Origin: Phaeodactylibacter xiamenensis
Lineage (GTDB): Bacteria; Bacteroidota; Bacteroidia; Chitinophagales; Saprospiraceae
Length of the DNA: 64,000 nucleotides
Direction of reading: 5' to 3'
Assembly: GCF_000759025.1 (NCBI RefSeq)
Contig: NZ_JPOS01000018.1
Location: forward strand, 1 to 64,000
Below are positions 9,089-18,113 of this stretch, in pieces. The position numbers and the translations under genes were made by a program. Under the pieces are notes generated by a model. The model ran no database searches and was not told the DNA's origin. It saw nothing but the letters and a program-made list of their open reading frames with translations. Positions within the stretch are counted from its first letter, which is position 1. Every line of letters begins with the position of its first letter.

Positions 9089-9457
9089 ATGGCCCGCCAT
9101 AATGACATCGGCCATGCCGGGGAAGCCATTGCCAGGCGCTACCTGGAGGAACGCGGCTACCGCATTCTGGAAACCAACTGGCGCTACCGCCGTGCAGAGG
9201 TCGACCTCATTGCTATGGATGGAAAGACTCTGGTTTTCGTGGAAGTCAAAACCCGCAACACCACCGCCTTTGGGGAAATTGAAGACTTTGTGACCCGGAA
9301 AAAAGAGGATCTGCTGATCGCGGCAGCCCATGCGTACATGGAGCACATCGACCACGACTGGGAAATCCGCTTCGATATCATCGCCATCCTGTACCTTGAT
9401 GAGCAATCGTACAGCGTGAAGCACATCGAGGATGCCTTTTTCCCAGGCCTGGAATAA
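9089..9457 (+). CDS. YraN/UPF0102-family nuclease-fold protein
   Basis: A 122-residue protein of the UPF0102 family, which has a restriction-endonuclease-like fold. The N-terminal GHAGEAIARRYLEERGYRIL and the core E-VDLIA...LVFVEVKTR match the family; the Asp and the E-x-K in VDLIA/VEVKTR are the presumed metal-binding residues. It begins 2 bp after the amidohydrolase. The role is poorly defined in any organism; a DNA-processing function is only suggested by the fold. It faces a convergent lipoprotein gene whose stop is 4 bp away. Confidence 0.9.
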   Translation: MARHNDIGHAGEAIARRYLEERGYRILETNWRYRRAEVDLIAMDGKTLVFVEVKTRNTTAFGEIEDFVTRKKEDLLIAAAHAYMEHIDHDWEIRFDIIAILYLDEQSYSVKHIEDAFFPGLE

Positions 9458-9460
9458 TTA

Positions 9461-10321
9461 TTAAAGCGCGCTGTCCCAGAATTGGTAAAGCTCATGACCA
9501 GTACCACCAGGCAGGAGGGCCGAGAGTTTAGCCAACAGAAGTGCCTTGCGTGGAGCCAAGTGCTGCTGCCGCTCCTGCAGGAAGAAGTCCGTTGCGGTCC
9601 GCCGCCCCTCGTCCGAAAGGCTGCGGTCTTCAGTGATACTCTCCCGCAGGAAGTCGATGCCCTTTGCCCAGCTCTTTAGACCGGCAAGCTGCACCAATAC
9701 CAGATAGGTCTCCATTTCGGTACTGATGCCGGCCGTGGGTTCCCGGTCCCGGAGGTGGTTCAGGGCTTCTTCCAGATCAGCCTCCGTATCTTCGGCATTA
9801 TGGTACACCTGCTCCTGATACTGCTGCTTTGCTGCCGCAAAATTGACAGCGCCTTTATGAAAAGAAAACAGGTCGCTGCGTACCTGATCCAGTACCAGAA
9901 TATCGGGTAAGGCTCTCATCAGTGCCTCGTCTCGGGACATGCGGATTCCTACCTGATTTTCAAGCGTTTTAAGGGCTTGTAAAGCTGTGCGGGCTGATAT
10001 CTTTGAGGCGTCGAAGTCATTCAGCTTCCATTCGCAAAGCGCTTTTAAGGCAAGGGCGTTGCCTTCCAGGTTATTTCGCGAGAGCTGGCCGCGCTTTTTT
10101 ACCGCCTTGCTCACATGCCGGTAGGCAACTGCATAGGACAAGGTCGGTGATACAAACACGCCCGACTGAGGAGAAAAACGCTGCTGATTCTCAATAGTAG
10201 CGGCTTCGTTGAACGCTTTTTGAGCCCGGTCCAGTTGCCGCATCGCACAACCGGGCAGGAGCAAGGCAAACGTCAGTCCGAGGAAGAAAAAACGAGTCAA
10301 GCCAATCATTTTAAGTGTCAT
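9461..10321 (-). CDS. Helical lipoprotein of unknown function
   Basis: A 286-residue protein with a signal peptide ending in LLLPGC, a lipobox. The rest is predicted helical and resembles an irregular TPR-like solenoid (paired helices around 55-130 and 170-270), but I do not recognise a family. The start lies 9 bp after the stop of the beta-propeller lipoprotein gene, so the two form one transcription unit. An internal ATG four codons later (10309) could also be the start. A role with its partner at the cell surface is inference. Confidence 0.7.
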   Translation of the reverse strand: MTLKMIGLTRFFFLGLTFALLLPGCAMRQLDRAQKAFNEAATIENQQRFSPQSGVFVSPTLSYAVAYRHVSKAVKKRGQLSRNNLEGNALALKALCEWKLNDFDASKISARTALQALKTLENQVGIRMSRDEALMRALPDILVLDQVRSDLFSFHKGAVNFAAAKQQYQEQVYHNAEDTEADLEEALNHLRDREPTAGISTEMETYLVLVQLAGLKSWAKGIDFLRESITEDRSLSDEGRRTATDFFLQERQQHLAPRKALLLAKLSALLPGGTGHELYQFWDSAL

Positions 10322-10329
10322 TTTGAAGG

Positions 10330-13110
10330 TTATGGAAGCGCACTTCCGTTAATATCACCAATTTTTACAGCAATCATATCCGGCAACTGCACCGCTTGGG
10401 CGGGCAGGTCATCCACCATTAGCACTTCGGGCAGTGGCTCTGCCCAGGGATTTTCCGGGTTGATGAAGGTATGGTTAGCGGGTATCAGGCGCCAGCTGTC
10501 CTGATCGGGCAGCTCCGTATCCAGATTGAGGATGAGTTTTTGCAACTGAATAAGGTCAAGGGTGGTAATGGATTGAGAGTTGTTGGCATCCGCTGCTATG
10601 CGTAGGTAGGGATTGTCCAGGGGGCTAATGCCCAGGATATGCTGGCTGATGAGGATAAGGTCGAGGGTAGAAACACCGTTGATATCATCCCCGTCTTTAG
10701 AAAAACTCAGGGTGAAGTTTTGGCCAAAGGGCAGCCCGCTGATGGCGTAAGTTCCGTTGTCGGCATCCAGGTTGAGCCCGATTTCGTCTATGGAAACGGT
10801 GGCGTCAGTAGCATCACCAAAGGCAGTCCGTATAGCGCCTGAAATCGTACCAGCGGTTTGAGGCAAATCTTCCAGGTTGATGCTGTACATGGACCGGCCG
10901 TAGGTACCAGCATAAAGCGTACGCGTAGGCTGATGCAGGCAAAGATCGCCAATCACCACAGGGGGCAGGCCAAAGCCCAGCGGCTGCCAGGTCAGCCCTC
11001 CGTTGTAGCTGATGTAGACACCCACGTCGTTGCCCAGGTAAAGGTGTTCCGGGTTTTCAGGATCAATGATGATCTCATTCACCGGTACTTCAGGCAGGCC
11101 GAAGGAAACGTCCTGCCAGGTTTGCCCGCCATCTTCAGTTTTGAACACGTGGGGCAGGTAGTCGTCAAACCGATAGCCCGAGAAGGTGACGTAAGCCGTC
11201 AGGCTGTCCACGGGGCTCGCAGCAACACGCGTCACCCAGCGGTCAGGCAGGCTGCCGGAGACATCTTCAAAAGTCAGTCCGCCATCGGTGCTTTTTTGAA
11301 CAAAGCCATTGTCAGTCCCTACGAAGATAATATTTGTATCCACCGGAGAAACAGCGATGTCTGTAAGCGTACCATAGACCAGATTGCCGGGTTCATCGGG
11401 ACCTGTCAGGTTATCGCTCAGAATATTCCAGAACACTGCGCGGTTGGTCGACTTGTAGAGGCGATAAGTGCCATAGTAAAGGCTATTCGGGTTAAGCGGA
11501 TTGAGGGCCACGGGGGTGCTCCAGTTGCGCCGGTCCCCGCTCATAATACCATTCAGGGCAGCAAAAGAAGGGATACCGCCGGCTACGGAACGCCGGAGTC
11601 GTCCACGCTGAGATTCCAGATAGACGAAGTTATTATTGGTGGGGTCAACCAGGCAGCGGAAACCATCGCCACTCCAGATCAGGCCCCAGTCATCCAGCCC
11701 CGCTGTAGTGGTGCGTATGGTACCATTATCCTGTGTGCCACCGAAGCGCCGGTCAGGATTGAGGTTAGCGACCTCACAGGTGTAGAACTGCGTGATGGGT
11801 AAAGTAGGCTTATGCGTCCAGGTTTCGCCATCGTCTTCTGAAATGTACAGTCCTCCATCATTGCCAAGGACCATGTAATCCGGGTTATTCGGGTCAATAT
11901 ACAGATCATGCTGATCAACATGTACGGAAGTGCCCGTGATATTGGCCCAGCTTCCACCACCGTTGTCCGTGCGGTAGAGCCTGAGACTAGGCAGGAATAC
12001 CGTTTCCGGTAAATGCGGATGAGGGAACAGGCGGCCAAACCACCACATAAAGTCGACCCCGTTGACACCACTTATACCGGCATTATACCAGCTATCGCCA
12101 CCGTCGTCACTTCGGTAAACTGCCTCCAGGTATCCAATCGTATCAATCAGTTGGGCGTAGATCACTTGCGGATTGGCGGGAGACAAGGCCAGGCCGATAC
12201 GACCGGTTGCTCCGCCCGGCAGCCCATTGGTGAGATGTTCCCAGGTATCGCCGCCATCATAAGAGCGATAGATGCCAGAGCTATTGCCGCCATAGCGATA
12301 GTAGCCAGGCGTGCGTACCCGCTCCCAGGTCGCCGCATAAATGGTATCAGGATTGTGCGGGTGCAGCACCAGGTCGATCGCCCCTGTGGAATCGTTGAGA
12401 TATAAAACCTGCTCCCAGGTCGCTCCGCCATCATCGGTACGGTACACGCCCCGCTCCGGATTATCGGCATACAGCCGGCCCATGGCTGCCACGTAGACCC
12501 GGTTGGGGTCTTGCGGGTGCACCTCCAGCCGCCCGATACTACCACTTTGCTCCAACCCAATGGGCTCGAAAGAAGCACCGCCATCCGTACTTTTGTACAT
12601 ACCAACGCCATCGTAAGCTATAGAGCCGCCCCCGGCATTCGCTTCACCGGTACCCACATAAATGATAGAGGGATCAGAAGGGGCAATATCAAGGTCACCA
12701 ACGGAAAGGCTGATCTGATCATCAAAGACGGCCTCAAAGGTGTCCCCACGGTCATAGGACCGGAATACGCCCCCTGATGCCGCCCCGACCCAGATGGTAT
12801 CCGGGAAATCCGGATGTACATCAAGAGCAGTGATCCGGCCACCAACATTCATGGGACCTTCAAAATTCCAACCGGCATTTTGCGGGCTGCGGGCCAGCAA
12901 TTGCGCCATGGCCTGTTGGTGCTGTCGCGCGCTGCGGGTGTACACCTTGTGGTTAATACCATCCGGATACGCCCGCTGCCGGAATAGCCAGTCGCTGGGT
13001 TCTTCCTCCTCGTATTCTTCTTCGTAACTCGCAATACCAGGATCAGAATGGCAGCCCTGCCCGAGCAGCGCAAACAAAATAAAATAAAGGATTAGGTTTA
13101 AGTTTCTCAT
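10330..13110 (-). CDS. Sortilin/BNR-type beta-propeller lipoprotein with dockerin-like end
   Basis: A 926-residue exported protein. The chosen ATG at 13110 opens a signal peptide with a lipobox (LLGQGC); the frame runs upstream without a plausible start. Residues from about 60 to 740 contain many BNR/sortilin-type blade motifs such as STDGGASFEP, RTDDGGATWEQ, SEDDGETWT and KTEDGGQTWQD, typical of VPS10-like propellers. A dockerin-like region follows, with NGVSTLDLILISQHILG and SITTLDLIQLQKLIL, ending in VKIGDINGSA. The T9SS sorting domain that often follows this module is absent, so lipid anchoring probably replaces it. Ligand or substrate is unknown. Confidence 0.88.
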   Translation of the reverse strand: MRNLNLILYFILFALLGQGCHSDPGIASYEEEYEEEEPSDWLFRQRAYPDGINHKVYTRSARQHQQAMAQLLARSPQNAGWNFEGPMNVGGRITALDVHPDFPDTIWVGAASGGVFRSYDRGDTFEAVFDDQISLSVGDLDIAPSDPSIIYVGTGEANAGGGSIAYDGVGMYKSTDGGASFEPIGLEQSGSIGRLEVHPQDPNRVYVAAMGRLYADNPERGVYRTDDGGATWEQVLYLNDSTGAIDLVLHPHNPDTIYAATWERVRTPGYYRYGGNSSGIYRSYDGGDTWEHLTNGLPGGATGRIGLALSPANPQVIYAQLIDTIGYLEAVYRSDDGGDSWYNAGISGVNGVDFMWWFGRLFPHPHLPETVFLPSLRLYRTDNGGGSWANITGTSVHVDQHDLYIDPNNPDYMVLGNDGGLYISEDDGETWTHKPTLPITQFYTCEVANLNPDRRFGGTQDNGTIRTTTAGLDDWGLIWSGDGFRCLVDPTNNNFVYLESQRGRLRRSVAGGIPSFAALNGIMSGDRRNWSTPVALNPLNPNSLYYGTYRLYKSTNRAVFWNILSDNLTGPDEPGNLVYGTLTDIAVSPVDTNIIFVGTDNGFVQKSTDGGLTFEDVSGSLPDRWVTRVAASPVDSLTAYVTFSGYRFDDYLPHVFKTEDGGQTWQDVSFGLPEVPVNEIIIDPENPEHLYLGNDVGVYISYNGGLTWQPLGFGLPPVVIGDLCLHQPTRTLYAGTYGRSMYSINLEDLPQTAGTISGAIRTAFGDATDATVSIDEIGLNLDADNGTYAISGLPFGQNFTLSFSKDGDDINGVSTLDLILISQHILGISPLDNPYLRIAADANNSQSITTLDLIQLQKLILNLDTELPDQDSWRLIPANHTFINPENPWAEPLPEVLMVDDLPAQAVQLPDMIAVKIGDINGSALP

Positions 13111-14092
13111 AGGGATTACAATTGAGGTGCCAAAAAGGCAAAATAAGAGATACCAAGTGCTCTGCTTGCAGGATATGAGGCTATCGGAGTGTTTTGAACG
13201 GAACTTCTCCTGCCACAAGATAAGGAATGACTTGTATTTACATTCCGGAATAGGGCAAGAACTTGGTAGGATAAAAAGCAACCCAACGGGAAGGAATACT
13301 GATTTTCTGCAAACACCCTGTTACGATGAGCCAATACAGCATACAGCGGTACTCATGGAGTTCACACCTTGCCTGGCAACGGGCCGGAGCACTTACAGCG
13401 TGGCCTTGTGATGGCAACTTGTGTGTACTCTACGCAAAAAGAAAGGGCGGAAGGATAACCTTCCACCCAGTCTTTGTGTGGCACTTGCCCTTACCCCCCA
13501 ATAACGAGCAAGCACGCACTTTTTAAATGCCTGATGGCATTGGTCTCTAAAAGGTCCTATTGCGCGAGCAACGGGTCAACTACCCCCCAGTATTGACCAC
13601 GCTGCTCACAACAATAGACCTTTGTAAGCTACACAAGGCAGCCTACATCGGCTTTTATCCAGGTATGCGAAGCAGGGGCGCATAACCTGTTGTTTATACA
13701 CAGCTACCACCTGTTTGGGGCTACCGTGCAAACGATGTCTTGGTAAATAAAAATTGGTATGTAGATAGGGGGGTACCACCCAAACAATGCGGATGCACCT
13801 CTCTTTTTGAATAGCTCCTTCGGAACAGGCGAAAATCGTTTCGCCCTGATGACACAATATTAGAAAAAATCCTAATAAAGGTCAACTGTTGCTTTTGTTT
13901 GTTACTCTCTTTTTGCTCTTTCTGTCTACTTGTACGCCCTCCAAACAGTAAGGTTACGTCAAATTGTCAGTTTTTTTCCGGCTGGCACGCTGTTTGCACG
14001 CATCCCTGCACCGGGCACTGTTGTAAGGTGCTGTATTCCTGATAGTTATTTGAATACACTTGCAATCAAAAAAACTAAAAAATTCCTGACCA
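13111..14092. other. Gene-free 0.98-kb divergent region before htpG
   Basis: The region between the propeller lipoprotein and htpG has only short, unconvincing frames on either strand. It holds a 9-bp hairpin (GGG-c-GGAAGG / CCTTCC-a-CCC, about 13444-13472) and the sigma-54 promoter near its end. I recognise no tRNA or known small RNA. The length is unusual for this gene-dense window. Confidence 0.6.
13983..13998 (+). promoter_or_regulatory. Sigma-54 (RpoN) promoter of htpG
   Basis: TGGCACGCTGTTTGCA matches the sigma-54 consensus TGGCAC(g)-N4/5-TTGCA. The invariant GG (13984-13985) and GC (13996-13997) are exactly 10 bases apart. It lies about 95 bp before the htpG start, giving an expected leader of roughly 85 nt. 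The motif is seen directly; its use by RpoN is inference from the consensus. Confidence 0.75.
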
Positions 14093-15958
14093 ATGCAGAA
14101 AGGCAACATATCTGTACAAACGGAGAACATCTTTCCGATCATCAAGAAGTTTCTCTATTCTGATCACGAAATTTTCCTGCGGGAACTCGTTTCCAATGCG
14201 GTAGATGCCACCAACAAGCTGCGCACCCTTGCTAAACGCGGTGAAGTCAAAGGCGATATTGGCGATACCACGATTGAAATCCTGCTGGATGCGGACGCCC
14301 AAACCCTGACCATCCGGGACAAAGGGATCGGCATGACCGCTGATGAAGTACAAAAATACCTGAATCAGGTGGCCTTCTCCAGCGCATCCGAATTTTTAGA
14401 AAAGTACAAAGATGATGCTTCCATCATTGGGCACTTTGGCCTGGGCTTTTACTCTGCCTTTATGGTGTCTTCTAAAGTGGAGGTCAAAACCCTTTCTTAC
14501 CAGGAAGGTGCACAGGGGGTTACCTGGACCTGCGAAGGCAACCCGGAGTACACCCTTGAGGAAAATGATAAAGACTTCCGCGGTACCGATGTGATCCTGC
14601 ACATCAATGATGAGGATAAGGAGTTTCTGGAAAACCACCGCATACAGCAGCTGCTCGACAAGTACTGCAAGTTCCTGCCGGTTGAGATTAAGTTCGGCAC
14701 CCGGACTGAAACCGTAACCGAGGGCGAAGGCGATGACGCAGAGGAAAAGCAGGTGGAGGTTGACAACATCATCAACAACCCCAGCCCGGCCTGGCGCAAA
14801 CAGCCTGCTGACCTGACGGATGAGGACTACAAAGCCTTCTACAACGAGCTCTACCCATTCAGCACCCCACCGATGTTCTGGATCCACCTGAATATCGACT
14901 ACCCCTTCAATCTGACCGGTATCCTGTACTTCCCCAAGCTGGGCAACAACTTTGAGGTCCAGAAAAACAAGATACAGCTGTACAGCAATCAGGTCTATGT
15001 CACTGATGATGTGAAGGATATTGTACCGGAATTCCTGACGATGCTGCACGGCGTAATCGACTCACCGGATATTCCCCTCAACGTTTCGCGCAGCTACCTG
15101 CAGAGCGATTCAAATGTTAAGAAAATCACCGGCTACATCACCAAAAAGGTAGCCGACAAACTGGCGGACCTTTATAAAAAGGAGCGGGACAACTTTATCA
15201 GCAAGTGGGACGACCTCGGCGTCTTCATTAAGTACGGTATGATTTCCGATGAGAAATTCTACGACCGTGCCCTCCCCTTCACGCTGGTGAAAAGCCTGGA
15301 CGGCACCTTTACGCCAATTGACGAGTACAAAGAGAAAGTAAAAGAGCAGCAGACCGACAAGTACGATAAAATCGTCATGCTCTACACCCACGCTCCGGAC
15401 CAGCACAACACCTTTACGGAAGCGGCTAAGAACAAAGGTTATGACGTGTTGATCTTCGACAACGTCATCGACAACCACTTCATGCAGCACCTGGAGCAAA
15501 AGCTTGGCGACGTGACCTTCGTGCGCGTAGACTCGGATACCGTTGATAATCTGGTACAAAAAGACGAAGCCACCGAGTCCGTTTTGAACGAAGACGAACA
15601 AAATACCGTAAAAGGGGTCTTCGAGAAAATCGTCACAGACAAAGGCAGCAGCGTAATTACTAAAGCTCTATCGCCGGAAGATCAGCCGGTGACTATCACC
15701 CGCCCGGAGTTTATGCGCCGCATGAAGGAAATGCAGAGCCTGCAGGGTATGAGCTTTGGCGATTTCCCCGACAGCGTCAACGTGGTCGTAAACACCAACC
15801 ACCCGCTTGTGGCGCAAAAGCTGCTCAAGGAAGAGGATGAAGGCAAACAGCAGGAGGTAGCCGACTATCTCTATAAACTGGCTATGCTCAATCAGCAAAT
15901 GCTGAAGGGCGCAGACCTTACTGCCTTTATCAATAAGAGCCTCGACTTCCTGAAGTAA
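14093..15958 (+). CDS. htpG: Hsp90-family molecular chaperone HtpG
   Basis: An ATP-dependent cytosolic chaperone of 621 residues, close to the 624 of E. coli. GHKL ATPase motifs are visible in order: ELVSNAVDAT (motif N with the catalytic Glu and Asn), RDKGIGMTADEV and GHFGLGFYSAFMV. The middle domain has the conserved NVSRSYLQSD arginine segment. The start MQKGNISVQTENIFP is normal. It stands alone, with a sigma-54-type promoter in front and a perfect 10-bp-stem terminator behind. An acidic stretch (EGEGDDAEEKQ, about 210-222) sits between the N and middle domains. Confidence 0.97.
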   Translation: MQKGNISVQTENIFPIIKKFLYSDHEIFLRELVSNAVDATNKLRTLAKRGEVKGDIGDTTIEILLDADAQTLTIRDKGIGMTADEVQKYLNQVAFSSASEFLEKYKDDASIIGHFGLGFYSAFMVSSKVEVKTLSYQEGAQGVTWTCEGNPEYTLEENDKDFRGTDVILHINDEDKEFLENHRIQQLLDKYCKFLPVEIKFGTRTETVTEGEGDDAEEKQVEVDNIINNPSPAWRKQPADLTDEDYKAFYNELYPFSTPPMFWIHLNIDYPFNLTGILYFPKLGNNFEVQKNKIQLYSNQVYVTDDVKDIVPEFLTMLHGVIDSPDIPLNVSRSYLQSDSNVKKITGYITKKVADKLADLYKKERDNFISKWDDLGVFIKYGMISDEKFYDRALPFTLVKSLDGTFTPIDEYKEKVKEQQTDKYDKIVMLYTHAPDQHNTFTEAAKNKGYDVLIFDNVIDNHFMQHLEQKLGDVTFVRVDSDTVDNLVQKDEATESVLNEDEQNTVKGVFEKIVTDKGSSVITKALSPEDQPVTITRPEFMRRMKEMQSLQGMSFGDFPDSVNVVVNTNHPLVAQKLLKEEDEGKQQEVADYLYKLAMLNQQMLKGADLTAFINKSLDFLK

Positions 15959-15983
15959 GCAGGAGGAAATAGCAAAACAGAGG

Positions 15984-16025
15984 AGCCCTCAGCCGCTATA
16001 AATGCCTGCTGAGGGCTTTTTTTGT
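15984..16025 (+). terminator. Rho-independent terminator of htpG
   Basis: AGCCCTCAGC at 15984-15993 pairs perfectly with GCTGAGGGCT at 16008-16017, followed by a run of T to 16025. Confidence 0.92.
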
Positions 16026-16042
16026 TTGTCAGCGCTGCCCAT

Positions 16043-16792
16043 TCAGGGCTCCAGTTCCGCTTCCAGATGGGCCGCTTTTTCAGCTCTTGCCCCCTGAAAA
16101 GCGGTTTGGTTAAGCAATGCCACAGCAGTGCCCAACTCATCGTTTTGGATATGCGCCAAGACCAGCAGCCAGTACAAATCTCCCTTTTCCACCGTTGTCT
16201 CTTCCATCTGATGTAAGATATTGATGGCCCGCTCCGGCTGCCAGTCTCCAAGTAAAGCACTCGCCATTAACAGTCCGGCCTGAACATCTTCGGGATGCTC
16301 ATTCAGGTACCGCTCCAAAAAAACAAGGCTCCCTTTGAAGTCCCCCTGATCGTAAAGCTGCAATGCGGCTTTGAGCCCGGCGTCCATTGCAGTACCTGTT
16401 ACTATCGCTGCACTACGCAAGCTGAGGTAAGCCGGCTGAAGGGGTTCATAATAAGCTGCAAATATTGCCTGATGCCGGGTAGCGGACTCATACTGCCAAA
16501 GCGCATATGCTCCCGCAACAATCAGCAGGACTGCTGCCGCCTGGTTCATCCACACCCGTGGGAACGAACGCCCCCGGGCCGGAAAATGTATTGCCCCCAG
16601 CTCTTCCAGGGCAGCTTCATCTGCTGCAGAAAAAGAATGATCCGTATACCCTTCAGCAGCAGCAGCGCACAGCGGGCAGTCCAGCAAATGCGCCTCCACC
16701 TCATGCGCCTGCCGGGGGCTAAGCTCATGATTGGCATACCTTTGAAGCTCCCGCGCTGACAGGCAGCGCCGCTCCTTAAAAAATGATTTCAT
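16043..16792 (-). CDS. Anti-sigma factor-like membrane protein with TPR-like C-terminus
   Basis: A 249-residue protein. The N-terminal region contains H-x3-C-x2-C (AHLLDCPLC), the zinc-binding pattern of ZAS-type anti-sigma factors. One membrane segment follows (about 82-99, AAAVLLIVAGAYALW). The C-terminal part carries TPR-like helices (ALQLYDQGDFKGSLVFLERYL, GLLMASALLGDWQPERAI), which would lie in the periplasm and could sense a signal or partner. It begins 39 bp after the ECF sigma gene, the standard sigma/anti-sigma order. That it inhibits that sigma factor is inferred from this arrangement. Confidence 0.8.
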   Translation of the reverse strand: MKSFFKERRCLSARELQRYANHELSPRQAHEVEAHLLDCPLCAAAAEGYTDHSFSAADEAALEELGAIHFPARGRSFPRVWMNQAAAVLLIVAGAYALWQYESATRHQAIFAAYYEPLQPAYLSLRSAAIVTGTAMDAGLKAALQLYDQGDFKGSLVFLERYLNEHPEDVQAGLLMASALLGDWQPERAINILHQMEETTVEKGDLYWLLVLAHIQNDELGTAVALLNQTAFQGARAEKAAHLEAELEP

Positions 16793-16831
16793 ACTCCAGA
16801 TTTTAAGCGGCCGGTACCGGTACCGAACCCG

Positions 16832-17443
16832 CTAAGACCTCTCCGACAGTAGCTCCCGCAGTAGCACAGACAGCTTTCGCCGCCCGTTTTGTAGATAGCT
16901 TTTTACCGCTTTAAGATCATACCCCAATGTTTCGCTGACCTGCTTATAGGTCATTTCTTCGAGGTAAAAAAGCTCAATACATTGGCGCTGTTTCGTCTCC
17001 AGTTGTTCCAGCGCCTGCGGTAGCAAGTCGGTTAAATGAGGGTGTTCTCTACTTATATGTCGCAGTAAACCCTCATTTTCCACAAATTCACCGGCATTTT
17101 TTTCAAAAAAAGTTTCTTCCCCGTTTAAAAAGGGACCAGCAGCCTCTATTCTGTACCTCGAGACACAAAGGTTTCGGGCAGTCCGGTTAAGCCAACGCGG
17201 CAGAGAATCAATTGATTTGGAGGCAGGTAATTCCATTAGAGCAGCAAAGACCTCCAGGGTAATATCCTGACGGTCTGCCACCTGTTGCAGGTGGGTACAG
17301 CATAATTTATAGACCAGGTGGTGATAACGCTGGTAAATTTCGTTGAAACAAGCCTCATCCCGCTGCTCCTGCCAGGCGGCAAGCAGTTGTTCGTCGGTCC
17401 AGTCTGATCGCCTGCGTGGAGCAAAGCGGAGGAAGAGCTTCAT
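16832..17443 (-). CDS. ECF (sigma-70 family) RNA polymerase sigma factor
   Basis: A 203-residue ECF sigma factor. Region 2 is visible at about 30-95 (FNEIYQRYHHLVYKLCCTHL, DITLEVFAAL) and region 4 at about 140-195, with the helix-turn-helix EMTYKQVSETLGYDLKAVKSYLQNGRRKL. The promoter-2 Trp-Leu-x-Arg-x-Ala-x-Asn pattern (WLNRTARNLC) is conserved. It is followed by its probable anti-sigma partner. Its regulon cannot be read from the window; it is not adjacent to the SusC/SusD pair that such factors often control. Confidence 0.92.
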   Translation of the reverse strand: MKLFLRFAPRRRSDWTDEQLLAAWQEQRDEACFNEIYQRYHHLVYKLCCTHLQQVADRQDITLEVFAALMELPASKSIDSLPRWLNRTARNLCVSRYRIEAAGPFLNGEETFFEKNAGEFVENEGLLRHISREHPHLTDLLPQALEQLETKQRQCIELFYLEEMTYKQVSETLGYDLKAVKSYLQNGRRKLSVLLRELLSERS

Positions 17444-17699
17444 ACCAATGCTGTAAGTCTATGCAATATAATGAACTTGACACAAACCACCAGCAAGTTG
17501 TTCAACGTAGTATACTTAGAAGAAAAACAGAGCGCGCATCCGTATAAATTATGGAATCATCCATTTGGGGTTACCAGGGTTTAGTTTGAAAACACATCAG
17601 GTTTTATCAGGGCAGCAAGATAGTGACAAAGCAGTAAGATAAAAACTTTTTTGCGTATTTTATTCACTTTGTCATTTTTTTGATTACAAACCATTCTAC

Positions 17700-18113
17700 A
17701 TGGCGATCGGTTGTAATAAAAAACATGTTATGCCGCAAAATGCCGATCAAAACAAACAAAACGCTATAGCTTATTATGAAACGGCCTTTAACGGAGCCCC
17801 AAAGGAAGCCGTTGACCGCTATGTAGGCGATCAGTATATTCAGCACAACCCATTGGTAAAAGACGGGAAAGCAGGGTTCATAGAATACTTCGAACGCATG
17901 GCTGAAGAATACCCGGATAAGCAAGTGAATTTCGTAAGAGCGGTTGCTGAGGGAGACTTAGTCGCTTTACACACCCATCAAGTATGGCCCGGACAGGAGG
18001 AATATGTCACTATGGACTTTTTCCGGTTTGACGAGCAAGGGAAAATTGTCGAGCACTGGGATGCCATCCAACAAATACCCGACCATTCAGAAAACGGCAA
18101 CCCGATGTATTAA
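17700..18113 (+). CDS. SnoaL-like/NTF2-fold protein
   Basis: A 137-residue protein of the SnoaL-like polyketide-cyclase/NTF2 superfamily. The core pattern NAIAYYETAFNG...YVGDQYIQHNPLVKDGKAGFIEYF followed by HTHQVWPGQEEYVTMDFFRFDEQGKIVEHWDAIQQIP is characteristic of the small stand-alone family members found in many bacteria. Function is usually unknown; some bind or isomerise small ligands. Either the ATG at 17700 or the one at 17730 may be used; the second gives the more usual N-terminus. It converges with, and overlaps by 4 bp, the SRPBCC-like gene. Confidence 0.8.
   Translation: MAIGCNKKHVMPQNADQNKQNAIAYYETAFNGAPKEAVDRYVGDQYIQHNPLVKDGKAGFIEYFERMAEEYPDKQVNFVRAVAEGDLVALHTHQVWPGQEEYVTMDFFRFDEQGKIVEHWDAIQQIPDHSENGNPMY

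Noticed and set aside
13606-13857. An 83-residue minus-strand gene upstream of htpG
   Set aside because: Composition is not like the neighbouring genes and there is no recognisable domain.
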